Of a DNA stretch of 64,000 nt, positions 21,843 to 32,991 are shown piece after piece. The DNA is from Amphiura filiformis (Eukaryota > Echinodermata > Ophiuroidea > Amphilepidida > Amphiuridae), in the NCBI RefSeq assembly GCF_039555335.1, contig NC_092637.1:9198815-9262814 (forward strand), read 5' to 3'. The position numbers and the translations under genes were made by a program. The notes under the pieces were generated by a model. That model was given only the letters and a program-made list of their open reading frames with translations. It searched no databases and was not told the origin of the DNA. Each line of letters begins with the position of its first letter. The first letter of the stretch is position 1.

Positions 21843-22317
21843 ATGTAATGTATAATATATGATTGACTGGTGATGGGTGGCTAAATTGTAACATAATAAT
21901 GATTGAAATTAAACGTGTTAAATCAGAGAAACAAATGTATATGCTTCGAGTCCCTGGGTTTGAGTCCTGTCTTTTTTAGGTTTATGTTATGTAGTCTGGA
22001 CCAGTGTGTTAAATTCAGTAAAATCCATATGTGACCATCCAGCACAACTGATCCCTGAAGTCGCCAATCATCATTTTTGAGATATTCAACCAAAATATTC
22101 TGCTTGAAATTAGCTTTAAAATGATGTATATCCTGTCTATAGTACTTGACATTTATTAAGTAGTGAAAAATCAATAAAACAGTCAATAAATCCTTTGTTT
22201 CCTATTGTTTATTGTTAAGTTCAATGGAGCATATCTCAATAGTGGCACTGGCGACATCCGGGCTCAGTTATGGAGGATGGTCACATATATTAAATCCGTC
22301 ATATATTGTATGTGGGT
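21843..22317. other. Spacer between zinc-finger modules 2 and 3
   Basis: AT-rich. No gene or repeat family was recognised before the module-3 homology begins near 22300. Confidence 0.5.
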
Positions 22318-22325
22318 TTAGATGT

Positions 22326-22695
22326 CCCGGTCCCCGCACTCCGTGCATCCATGGGTATTCATGCTCGTCGAAAATTTCGCAAATTAGGGGGTGTTTTCAT
22401 TCGCGAAACACACAAAAAAGAGGTGTTTTTCAAACCACATGTTTGCGAAATTGAAAAAAAAGGGTATTTTCATGGAGCAGCCTACGTGTTTCTGTCAGAA
22501 AAGGGCATGTTAGAAATATCGTTTGCGTTTTAGCGAAAATAGGGGTATTGTCGAAGGGCAAATAATTCACGAAATCGCTAAAAAAAGGGGTGTTTTTCCC
22601 CTAAAAACTTCGCGAAATGAGATGCAAAAGGGGGTGTTTTTAAAGTTCACCGACAAGCATGAATACCCGCGGATGCACGGAGTGCGGGGACCGGG
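22326..22695. mobile_element. hAT-like palindromic MITE with empty site (370 bp)
   Basis: Inverted ends of about 45 bp (cccggtccccgcactccgtg and the inverse) flanked by an exact 8-bp duplication ttagatgt (22318-22325 and 22696-22703). The paralogous locus at 18549-18556 has a single ttagatgt and no insertion. Internal a/t-rich aggggtg phrases also pair. Confidence 0.92.
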
Positions 22696-23589
22696 TTAGA
22701 TGTATCTTATGTATAGTCTGGACATACTGTTTAGTAGGTACACTAGTGGGGAATGGGGGATGTACATAAGTCGGATGTTTGAGCAAACTTGCATGGACCC
22801 ATTTTGAACATGACCCATATATTGCCTCTCTTGAAAAATAAGTCTTACATTTTGGTGGTCATAGGCTTATTCACCAGGGCAGCTTCGATTGGTACAAGCA
22901 ATATCACACGGAACTCAGGAATATTAATCTTATAGTTTCTTATAGTATGGTGAAAAACATTTACAATGCTGCATTTTGCATAAAACTCAGTTGAAATTGA
23001 ACAACCAGTTCGTCCATAGTTATGAACGATTAAAGAGTTTCCAAACAAGAGGAAACAAATAATATTTGACTTATGAGACTCATGTACATATGTTGAAGTA
23101 TAATTCTCTAGTTCTATCAGTTGACTCAATCTGGGCATTGTACTTGTAGCTGCTTTATTTACTGAGTAACGGCTGGCCCTATATTTTAGCGTTTGGGGCC
23201 CTGAGGCCCATATTGTGTGACACTTGGGGCTCATATAAACATATATAACAATATAATGCTGAAGACCTATTAATAGTGTACCAGATCTGAATCCTAGTAG
23301 CTACTTTATTTGCTGAGAAACGGCTGGCCCTTTGTTTTAACATTTGGGCCTCTGGGGCCCCTAGCCTTGAACAAATATTTCCTTTGTTTGGCTATATCTC
23401 AAAATCAATATTTGCGAGTTCTGACAGATTTTGCTTGATCGCATCACATATAAGAAGTTCAGTATAAAATCCAACTAAAGGCAACAAAAGAACCTGACGT
23501 CATAATCACTTGCATCCCAAAATATACCACCTTTAGGCTAGATTCACTATGACCACCAATATTTGATCTCTTTTTGTACTTGATTAATT

Positions 23590-23890
23590 TTATTTGTTTA
23601 TACCCATACCCATAATAGGACCCATACAAGTACTTGAATTTCCATACCACTACTGGACCAGTACCTGTACTCGAGTCCCAATTTCCGCACCCATGTTTGT
23701 ACCCGTACCCATGGCTCCGCACCTGCACTCCCACCCTATTTTGGAATGGACCCAGATTGAATACTCATGGCTAGGGATCCGTACTGTACCCTTACCCATG
23801 ACCTGAAATCCGCACCCAAGACCTGGGACCCGTACCCTTACAAGTACTTGTGTTCCGGGACACGCACCCGTACCCATACTCATGGCGGGT
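23590..23890. repeat. Degenerate ACCCGT/ACCCAT simple repeat
   Basis: Repeated phrases such as cgtacccatacccatgg and tacccgtacccatggc in roughly hexameric steps. The 83-codon ORF opposite (runs of GTGMG) is low complexity. Confidence 0.65.
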
Positions 23891-24070
23891 CCTAATGGCA
23901 ATACTACAAGTCTGACTGATTACTGATTTCCATTAATGCACTGGATGGAGCACATAGATTCATAAATTAATATTATGTACTCTCACTGGGATTTTAATTT
24001 CAAAAAAGTACAAATTCATGCAAATTGGGCTATCAAGTTGACAGCTGGTATCATGAGTATATAAAAGGTG

Positions 24071-24270
24071 AAGTGACTCGAAATGACTTGACAAAATATA
24101 TCCGACTCGACTGGACAGAATGGCCTGACTCGACTCGACTCGACTTGACTGACAACTTCAAATGACTCGACTCGACTCGGACTCGAAGGCTTCATGACTC
24201 GACTCGACTCAAGACTCGAGGGCTTGATGACTCGACTCAACTCGGACTCGACTTTCAGTGACTCGACTAC
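24071..24270. repeat. GACTC pentanucleotide array
   Basis: Dense degenerate (gactc)n, e.g. gactcgactcgactcgactt, over about 200 bp. The Ser-rich ORF on the minus strand is an artefact. Confidence 0.85.
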
Positions 24271-25074
24271 AAGTCTGGCTATATGCCTTTTGACTGGTTT
24301 AGGTATACAATTTATTCAGTGTCAATGTCAATCTTATGCTGCCTAATACATGTAGATAGGAATAGATGTAGGAGGGAGCATTTTCGTGATTTATTTGGCC
24401 AATTGTAATACCCATTAAATAATTTCCCTGCCCCAGCCAATAAGGAAAAGGGCTATAATTTGTACTCAAAATTGAAGTGGAAATTGGCTTTATTGTTTGC
24501 AGTAAAAGTTATACCGTATGTTCTCTTAGAATTAACACTAACAAACGCCCTGGTGGCTGAAATCCATATTACCATCGCCAAATTGCATTGGCAAATCCTA
24601 TCTTTATTTTCTTCTGGAAAAACGTATGGTAGTTTTTAAAATTTAAAAAAATATTTTAAATGAATAATAATGAGAACAAGAGACAGGAATTGTTGTTTTT
24701 ACAATGTAATAACATTATGAAAGTGGATATTATAATCAATCATTCTTGTATTTTCAAACTTTTGAAACCGAATTAAAAGGCTATTGTTTTAAAATACGAT
24801 TTTATGAGTATACTTTAACTAATGTTTATATTAATATTGCAGGAGTTCAGATCCACTGATATATCTGCAGATGGAAACTAAATGAAAGTAAAACCAGACT
24901 TAATACAGAAGCCAGTGAGGATATAGTGGTCTTGCATTGCTTGCTGCTCCACTAAAGGACATCTTTTGCTATATAGACATACATGGTGGGGTCGAGATGC
25001 AACGGTAACTACATACATGTTTGAATGTTTTAGGGTCATCTTAAGTTCCATACTGCAAACATCTTCAGTTGAAA

Positions 25075-26131
25075 ATGAAACTTTGCAACCATTTTCTTGC
25101 ACATTTTGTCAAGCCAAATACTATTCTTTGGACAAGTTGAAAACCCATGTAAACAGACATATGATGAAATATGCACGGCCGTAAAAATGAAAAAAATCAA
25201 CCAATAGTGAGCTGCAAAGACAGTTGAATAACCACAGAAAGCTATGGTACCATTATAAAAACGTCTTGAACATAAAAGAGAAACCCCATCAGTGTGAGTT
25301 CTGCGAGAAATGCTTTGCACAGAATGTTCATCTTAAAAGACACATCAGAACTCACACCAAAGAGAAACCCTATCAGTGTGAATATTGTCATAAATGTTTT
25401 ACACATAAACATAGCCTCACAATACATGTCAGGACTCACACAAAAGAGAAACCCTATCAATGTGTGTATTGTAAGAAATGTTTTGCACAAAATAACAGTC
25501 TCAAACAACACATCAAAACTCACACCAAAGAGAAACCCTATCAGTGTGAGTACTGTCAGAAATATTTTACACGGAATGGATGTCTGAAAAGGCACATCAA
25601 AACTCACACCAAAGAGAAACCCTATCAGTGTGAGTATTGTCAGAAATGTTTTACACATAATAACAGTCTCAAAGTTCATATCAGAACTCACACCAAAGAG
25701 AAACCTTATCGTTGTGGGTATTGTCAGAAATGTTATGCCCATAATGGAGATCTTAAAAATCACATCAAACCCACACCAACGATAATCCCTATCAGTGTGA
25801 GATTTGTCAGAAATATTTTGCAAGTAATGGAAATCTTAAAAAACACGCCAGAATTCACACCAAGGAGAAACCATTTAAGTGTGAGCAATGTCAGAAATGT
25901 TTTACACTAAATGGTAGTCTTACAAAACACATGAAAACTCACTCCAAAACTCACACCAAAGAGAAACCCTATCAGTGTGAGCAATGGAAATGCTTTACAC
26001 TGAATAGTGATCTTAAAAGACACATCAGAACTCACACCAAAGAGAAACCTTATCAGTGTGAGCATTGTCATAAATGTTTTGCACGCAACCATCAACTAAA
26101 AAGTCACATCATACTTCATATAAAAGAGTAA
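25075..26131 (+). pseudogene. C2H2 zinc-finger gene 3, broken
   Basis: Same plan as copies 1 and 2: conserved Met (25075), N-terminal finger, linker, then ten finger positions. A lost T just after the Met (ctttgcaacc in place of cttttgcaacc) puts the first finger out of frame; a stop follows at 25182; the linker is shortened; a one-base shift lies near 25768; and the ninth finger has lost its second Cys region (CEQWKCF). The longest open part, 25224-25910, encodes five full fingers and part of a sixth. It could be expressed only as a shortened product. Confidence 0.85.
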
Positions 26132-26207
26132 CCTTTTCATCAGTGTGGGTACTGTAAGAAGTGTTATAATACCTTTCTGTAACGAGTCACAATTATTATC
26201 ATTTCAG

Positions 26208-26357
26208 AACTAAATGAAAAGTAAAACCAGGCCTACTACAAAATCCAGTGAGGATAGTGATCATGCAATATGCTTGCTGCTCCACTGAAGGACGACATAT
26301 TTTGCTAGAATTTTAATACATTGTGAGTTTGAGATGCAACAGTAACTACAACAGAGA
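26208..26357 (+). pseudogene. Zinc-finger gene 4 leader, cut by assembly gap
   Basis: The acceptor atttcag ends at 26207, then a leader homologous to those of copies 2 and 3 (gtaaaaccaggcctactaca, then agtgaggatagtgatc, then gagatgcaacagtaactaca) runs into the N block. It implies a fourth last exon whose coding part is missing from the assembly. Whether it is intact cannot be known. Confidence 0.7.
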
Positions 26358-26557
26358 NNNNNNNNNNNNNNNNNNNNNNNNNNNNNNNNNNNNNNNNNNN
26401 NNNNNNNNNNNNNNNNNNNNNNNNNNNNNNNNNNNNNNNNNNNNNNNNNNNNNNNNNNNNNNNNNNNNNNNNNNNNNNNNNNNNNNNNNNNNNNNNNNNN
26501 NNNNNNNNNNNNNNNNNNNNNNNNNNNNNNNNNNNNNNNNNNNNNNNNNNNNNNNNN
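26358..26557. other. Assembly gap (200 N)
   Basis: Exactly 200 N bases, probably a scaffold gap of conventional size. ORFs drawn through it are not real. Confidence 0.98.
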
Positions 26558-26833
26558 TGATACACTATAGCCTTTCCAAAATGTAATACATATTTGCTTG
26601 ACTGCATTGACAATACCCGGGAACAATACACACAGTATATGCATTGGACCAGGGACTGTGTATGAAGGGACTCGAAACGGATTATAGATAGCTATTGTCA
26701 AGCTATTGTTATCAGATTATCTTTTATGGCCTTCGATTACATGCGAGTTGCATTGAGGGCGTGATGTTTGTTTTCTTATTATTTACTCATGTTGCCCTAT
26801 TCAAATATTTCTAAAGTTATGTCAAATAAGTCG

Positions 26834-27097
26834 TGTTCACACAGTCGGACTTAAATCACTTATTACCGGTCTTAAATTACGTCGGTAATAGTATTGGATA
26901 TAAGTGGCAGTGTGAATTAGCGTCGGATATAACTATATCCGACGTGTAATGTGCTTTAAATCCGACAATTTGTTCACACAGTCGGACTTAAATTACGTCG
27001 GTAATAGTATCGGATGTAAGTGGCATGCAGTGTGAATGAGCGTCGGATATAAAAAAAAATTTACTATATCCGACGTAATGTGCTTTAAATCCGAAAA
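26834..27097. repeat. Dimeric TCGGATAT hairpin repeat, uninterrupted copy
   Basis: Two tandem units of about 130 bp. Each begins gttcacacagtcggacttaa, contains acgtcggtaatagtat and gcagtgtgaat, and centres on a hairpin gtcggatataactatatccgac-like core. A second, interrupted copy lies at 61151-63606. No coding potential. Confidence 0.8.
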
Positions 27098-30000
27098 TTT
27101 AAGGCTGAAGATGACCAGGGTTAAGAGCTGTTAACGGGTCGGGCAGTTTTATAGTGATTTGCGAAAAGTGTTTTGATACGTTCATTAATTTCTCTCAAAG
27201 TAAAAATCGCAGTTTAACAAATAACGGTTCAAATGAAAGCTATTATTGGGGGCTAATTGTTGTATCACTATGAAACACCTGACATCAATATAAACATTTG
27301 TTTCGGTGACCCAAGTTCATGGTCATTTTTTTTCACGCACTTTTTTACAGATGGCCTGGAATTTCATATTTCGGTTTTAGCGATTGCCCAAAAAAGGTGG
27401 TATGTTTTTGAAAAGCGTTTCCGCTTGGAATGTAGATAGTTGTTGTTGCTATTACTGTTCGCGATTTTAATTTATGCACTTTTTAGCCGACAATTTTCAA
27501 TGCATTTCGCTGCCATAAATACCGATATTTTTAACAGTATCGTTTTTTTAAACCAAAATACCATCCAAATTAGTTCCCAATACTTTTATGAAACCATAGA
27601 TACCAAATCGGACTGCAGGCGATGAACAGATTTTGAACTAGAATTAAAAAAAGAACCAGCGTAGGCCTTCTCAAAATGTACTTTTTTAAAATATCGCGTT
27701 GTTTAATTTTGGACTGCTTTTTCCTTGTTTTTTATAACAAGAAAATGCTTTACATACCCCAAAGTTCTCACATAGTCTTGGCTAAGTGTCCGTTACTGGT
27801 TGGTATTATTAGAATTAAACGATTTTCATGATTAACTTACTTTTACCGCAATGTTTTCCCACGCAATGTTCAAATATATTCCCAAAATGGCGTTGCTTTC
27901 GGCCTCACATTAATGACAAGGTTATCCTAAGATGTGTGAGAGTTTCTGACACTATATTCACGGGTATTCACTAGCTATTCAAACATATGACAAATTTGGC
28001 TGGTTTGCGATAAGCTATACCATTTTCACCCTGATGTGGTAGACTGGATCCTTCAGTACGTCTTTCAACAACTACGCACGGTCATCGGGTTGTGCTGTTG
28101 GTGAAGGGTTCATACCACTAAATCCGCCTGTGAAACGGTTTCCGGTAAAAGTTTATCACGACTATAGTCCCAACTTTGCATAAAAATTTGCAAAATCGGT
28201 ACAATATTAACAATTTTAGTGTTGCAAATCGTGTTTTGCTAGAACTTGTGAATGTGATCTCTACTAATTTGAACAGAAAACGCAAAAATTTGAGTGATGT
28301 TTACGATGATGAGCGCATGAGGGTACATAACAATGAACATGGGAATTTTTTTATTTTTTTATTTTTTTATTTTTTTAAAATCTAAACGGCGCCTCGCGCC
28401 ACTCGTGAAGCCACGCTATTTGCGGACCCCTGGTATAGGAAATAGATGACTATGAAAAAGAAAGCTTAATCCTGGAGCCTAATCAATTGAGAAGGGAATG
28501 GATTTTGTCACAATAATATCAAAATTAATATCGTCCATAACAAGAAGGAATGCATCACGATTTTTTTGATATCCAGCTATAGTATTTTAATTGATTTACA
28601 CTGAACATGAAGCTATAATATCTCTACTATATAGCTTCATGCACTGGACATTTGCAGACCGGCCTTCTCCATGTAGCGAGTACCACATTAGATTGTGTTT
28701 ACAAGAAATATATAATAAGCGCCACTTCCACGAAATTTCCTATATGCCAGCAACTTTGTAGACTATGCCATAGTCGATTTTTGATAAATAAAAATGTTAT
28801 TAATCATGATGAACGCATTCAGTTGAACTCGAAATTATACTGATATTTAGTACATCAAAATACTAGTATAAAATGGTTATGAAAAAGTTTAGGCTATATA
28901 ATTATATTTGTGACAGTAAAAGTAAAGTACATACGTATGCTTATATTATTGAATGCAACATATCATAATGGCATAATTATAATGACACTTCAATACTGAA
29001 CAATTCTAATTTTAGAATCTGCCAGTTTATTATCCGAAAACCGACTATGGACGTTCACTTTTAAGCAGAACTTTACCCCGGGACTCACACACTGTCAATC
29101 ATACTTGTTTATCAATAAAATCTAACCACAAGACTAAGCATGGTGGTACAATACGCGCTAGATGCATACGTTCATCCACCAGCACAAAAGCGCCGCATTC
29201 CTAGATAGTTGTGTACCATGTATAGTTATAATGGTACCAGTACGCGTCGGGAGGATTTAAACAATAACGAGATCTGGGCGACCAATCACAAGCCAGATTC
29301 ATTTTTAAAGATGCATTACATCATCACTAATTTTAGTTAGGCCAGAAATTGGCCTAACTCTCAAGGCAAAGTCAGTAGTCCACTTGGGAAGCTAACAAAC
29401 AGAGGGCGTACGGTGACTGAAAAGATCAGTTGTGAAAATCTATCAATTGTGCACACATTAATTAAATCAGAGTTTTAAGCTTAAATGTAATAGCCAGAGT
29501 AGTGCACAATTGGCAAGTGGACTACGGAGAAGTCTAGCAACTTTGATGATAAAATATTATCTACAACATCACACCTGTTTTTCAAGAACTCTCTTTTATC
29601 TATTCACCTCAAAGAAAGGATTATTATAATAGAATCCCTGACCTGATGCAACGCATTTTTAATGAGTTGCTGAGGGACTAGAAATCTTTTATGGTCGAAT
29701 GAACAACGTATGGCCACTACACAGGTCAATGGCCTTATTGTGTTCTGGCGGGTTATTTAAAAGCACGGTCCCTGAATTTTTCCAGACAAGGAACAATAGG
29801 GACAAATTGCCTGGCAATGGGGTCACATATAATCCCAGTCTATAGTGTGATCAGAACATTATAGGCAGGTAATCATTATAGTATAATCAGTACAAAAAGT
29901 CCAATGCGATTTTTAAAGTATTTTAAAAAATTCAAAGAACCACTTTTTAGCGGGAATTTTTGCAAGTTACACAGCTGAAATTGTGAAATGTTTGAAATAC

Positions 30001-30585
30001 TACAATATTACGGCGTAAACAAGAATATGTTTGTTTGTTTTTTGTTCCTATAGCCACATCCCTTAAGACCGATCGAAACGTTATGTCCGGTAATAGTAAT
30101 TACGTGTAGACATGCATTCAAATTGTCATTTGGTATCTTTGAAATGACAAATTTGGCAAAAAAACGAAGCAAACAGCAGTACTGATGAAGTTGAAGCCCC
30201 ATTCAAATACATGTAGCTAATTTAATAGATACTGTCAGTATCTAAATTACAGAATCGTGTAAAATGTCTTATTTTGTCTTAAATATACGGCTTTCGGCTG
30301 AACCACTTGCAGGCTATGTTAGCACAACTATGACAATAACAAAGGTACCAAAAGCTGAATTTTGATGATTTTTACGATCGTCCGGATGAGCAAATCACTG
30401 AATGGGCCTTTAAGGCCGTATGAGATTTAGCTCCTAGCCTAGTGGAAAAAGTGTTATGTTCGCACATAGATCACACATATCTGCCATGCATATTACAGCC
30501 ATAACAGTCCGGGGTGAATTTGAGTGTGTTTGGGTATTGCTTAAACCTCAAATGTTACCGAGGGATGTTTCTGTTATAGCACTTT
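27098..30585. other. Gene-free stretch
   Basis: Mostly unassigned AT-rich sequence. 28100-28330 is related to 41829-42045. 28349-28380 is a T/A low-complexity run. 28380-28440 looks like a repeat end (cgcctcgcgcc). 29373-29527 has short inverted ends (gtagtccacttg). 30110-30290 repeats sequence from 16800-16960. No splice-supported exon was found, although the missing first exon of the CBM2-like gene could lie here. Confidence 0.5.
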
Positions 30586-30947
30586 GTGCAGTGTACATCA
30601 CCACCGACTCCCCGGCCCAATCAACATCTTCTTCGGCAACACCTACTTGAATCAATGGACTTGTTACATGTAAAATATCCGGACATTAGTTTCGCCATCT
30701 TAGGTAATTTCAATAGAATGAACATTAATCTGATAACAAGATTATATAATCTAAAACAAATTATAAATTTTCCTACTCGTGAACAAGCTATACTGGACTT
30801 GATTATGACTGACTTAAGTAAATTTTATTCAGATCTATTACCTATGTCACCTGTGGGTAAGAGTGACCACATATGCATTGTTTGGAAACCCAATCCCTCC
30901 ACCACTCGCAAGCATAAAAATGCTGTCAGAGTTGTCCGCACCTTTAA

Positions 30948-31297
30948 GGGGTACTACACCCCTGGCCAATTTTGTGCCTATTTTTGCATTTTTCTCAAAA
31001 ATTATAGCACATTGGTGACAAGTAAGATATGTATATTATAGGGGCAAGGACTACAACTACTGTATTGAAAATTCAGCAACTCAAAGCAAGTAGTTATTGA
31101 TTTATTGATCAAATATTGGTTTTCCCTCATTTTTGACTGTAACTCCACAACTGTTGTCTGTGCTGGAATAAAATTTCCAGTGCAGTAGTTGTAGTCATTG
31201 CCCCTATAATATACATATCTTACTTGTCCCCAATGCGCTATAATGTTTGAGAAAATGCAAAATAGGCACAAAAATTAGGCAGGGGTGTAAATACTTC
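30948..31297. mobile_element. TTAA-flanked palindromic MITE inside LINE A
   Basis: Same family as 12856-13210: begins ggggtactacacccctg, ends with the inverse, with TTAA at 30944-30947 and 31298-31301. It interrupts the LINE coding sequence just after the endonuclease region, so it is younger than that LINE insertion. Confidence 0.88.
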
Positions 31298-31618
31298 TTA
31301 AAGATTCCCAAATCGGGGAGTTCGGCACTTGGATTCAAGATCAAAACTGTTCTAATGTGTTTGAAGCCAACAATACTCAGGAAAAGGTGGATGCTTTTAT
31401 GAACATCTTAACAGTGCAATGGAGTCATTCTTCCCACATGTCACAGTAAAGAACCATGACAATGATAAAAAGTGGATTACCCCCCCCCCCCCCCGAATTA
31501 AAAAAATTGATTCGGGAACGCCAATCAGCCTTTCTGGCTGAAGACAAAACTCAATGGCGCCACTTCGCAATAAACTTCAACGTGAAATTGCTCAAGCTAA
31601 AATTAACTATCACGCTAA

Positions 31619-31831
31619 GGGTGTGTTCAGAAATACTTTGGTGGTGGTGGGGGGGGGGGGGCTGGAAAATATTTCTTTCATTTTTTTCTTTGTGATCCCG
31701 AAACTTTTTTGACTCCCCTCTTAATGGACCTAAAAATTTTAATCCCCCCTGTTTATACACCCAAAACTAAAATTGTATGACCCCCAACATATTTTACAGC
31801 CCCCCTCCCACCAGAGTATTTCTGAACACCC
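31619..31831. mobile_element. MITE inside LINE A (213 bp)
   Basis: Inverted ends gggtgtgttcagaaatact and the inverse (agtatttctgaacacccc), with ctaa on both sides (31615-31618 and 31832-31835). G-rich left arm, C-rich right arm. LINE coding sequence resumes on the right (SVWNLQHKDPRKWH). Confidence 0.82.
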
Positions 31832-32991
31832 CTAACTCTGTCTGGAATTTACAACATAAGGACCCACGTAAATGGCACCAACAAATTAAAGTCAAGACTA
31901 ATGACACAAAGTCTTAGCACAACATACATGTCCCCGGTATTCAGAATTCTGATCATGTCAGTATTACTAACAGCATCAGTGAACTGTTTGTGAATGTGTC
32001 TTCCAACATCAATCCTCTGGATAACACAGAGCTTCCATCTTATTTACCTGCTTACAAATCCCCGCCTCAATTATATCCTTGGGATGTGTATGGTGAGCTC
32101 AGAAAGGTAAATCAAGGTAAATCATGTGGGCCTTATGGCGTCCCTCCAAGGTTGGTTAAAGAATTTGCCTATGAGCTGAGTGTTCCTTAACAGAGGTTTT
32201 GAACACCTCCTCATTGAGGGAGTAGTCCAATGGAAGAAGGCCATTCAATGGAAGAAGAGGGCCAAAATTTGGGTATTTGGTTGCAGGACAACCTCAAATG
32301 GGATAGAAACATTGCTGAAATTGTGTCCAAAACCAATCGTCGGTTGTATATGCTTAGGATCTTAAAAGGTTTGGTTTTAATACCCAGGAATTATGTTCAG
32401 TTTACAAAGGATATGTTCGACCATTACTTGAGTACGCAGATGTAGTTTGGCATTCCTCACTCACTGATAGGAGGGAGGACCATTGTCGTAAGTTGGCCGA
32501 AGGGCTTTCTGCTTCTGTTCGAACAAAATATCTCATCCCTCCTACCAGACTGGAGAGTCATGGCAGGGTCCCTCGCAATGCAAATCAAATATCTCAACTT
32601 TATGCAAGGACCGATCGTTTCAAAAACAGCGCAATTCCATACTTTATCAATTTATTGAATAACTAAGTGCCCTGAACTGTTTTACATATTCTGACTTTTA
32701 AATCTGGTAATATTGTGCCAATTTTAGCCTTTTAATGGTGTGTATTTATAATGGTTTTGAATGATGTCTTGAATAAGTGCAATATTTTATTTTCTCTCAA
32801 CAGCAGTTGCTGTATTTTTCCTTGTTAATATTGATACTGTATTTTTTAATGTTTAATTGTTTTTTAATATTGTAACCCACTTGTAATTTGGCCTGAGGGC
32901 CACGATTTGTGTGTGAATGAAATATACTATACTATAAGTTAATTTTCACGTATCATTATTTTCATTTTATATCATCATTTTATCATTCCAG

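Larger units (their letters stand above)
22696..24842 (+). repeat. Upstream module of zinc-finger gene 3 with extra insertions
   Basis: Collinear with 18549-20046 but longer. Sequence between about 22930 and 23400, and between about 23503 and 24285, has no counterpart in module 2. The last intron ends at aatattgcag (24842). The second insertion includes two simple-sequence blocks. Confidence 0.7.
30586..32938 (+). mobile_element. CR1/Jockey-type LINE copy A, deleted and interrupted
   Basis: Pieces in order: the end of an AP-endonuclease domain (30655-30945; a GNFN motif and, later, a KSDHICIVW motif); a reverse-transcriptase N-terminal part (31302-31618 and 31832-32225; GKSCGPYGVPPRLVKEF); and the C-terminal part (32260-32665; GIWLQDNLKW, YVRPLLEYADVVWHS). 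The 3' UTR has the hairpin ttggcctgagggccacga and ends in a tata-rich tail. Compared with copy B, about 740 bp covering palm motifs A-C are missing at about 32228; compared with copy C, about 110 bp are missing near 32455. Two MITEs sit inside. Not functional. Confidence 0.85.

Noticed and set aside
24016-24240. Ser-rich ORF SRVESSRV repeats
   Set aside because: Translation of the GACTC pentanucleotide array.
26261-26701. ORFs of up to 146 codons on both strands
   Set aside because: They run through the 200-base N gap and have no sequence support.
27440-27625. Signal-peptide-like MLLLLLFAILI start as exon 1 of the CBM2-like gene
   Set aside because: The frame does not open with an ATG there and no suitable phase-1 donor follows.
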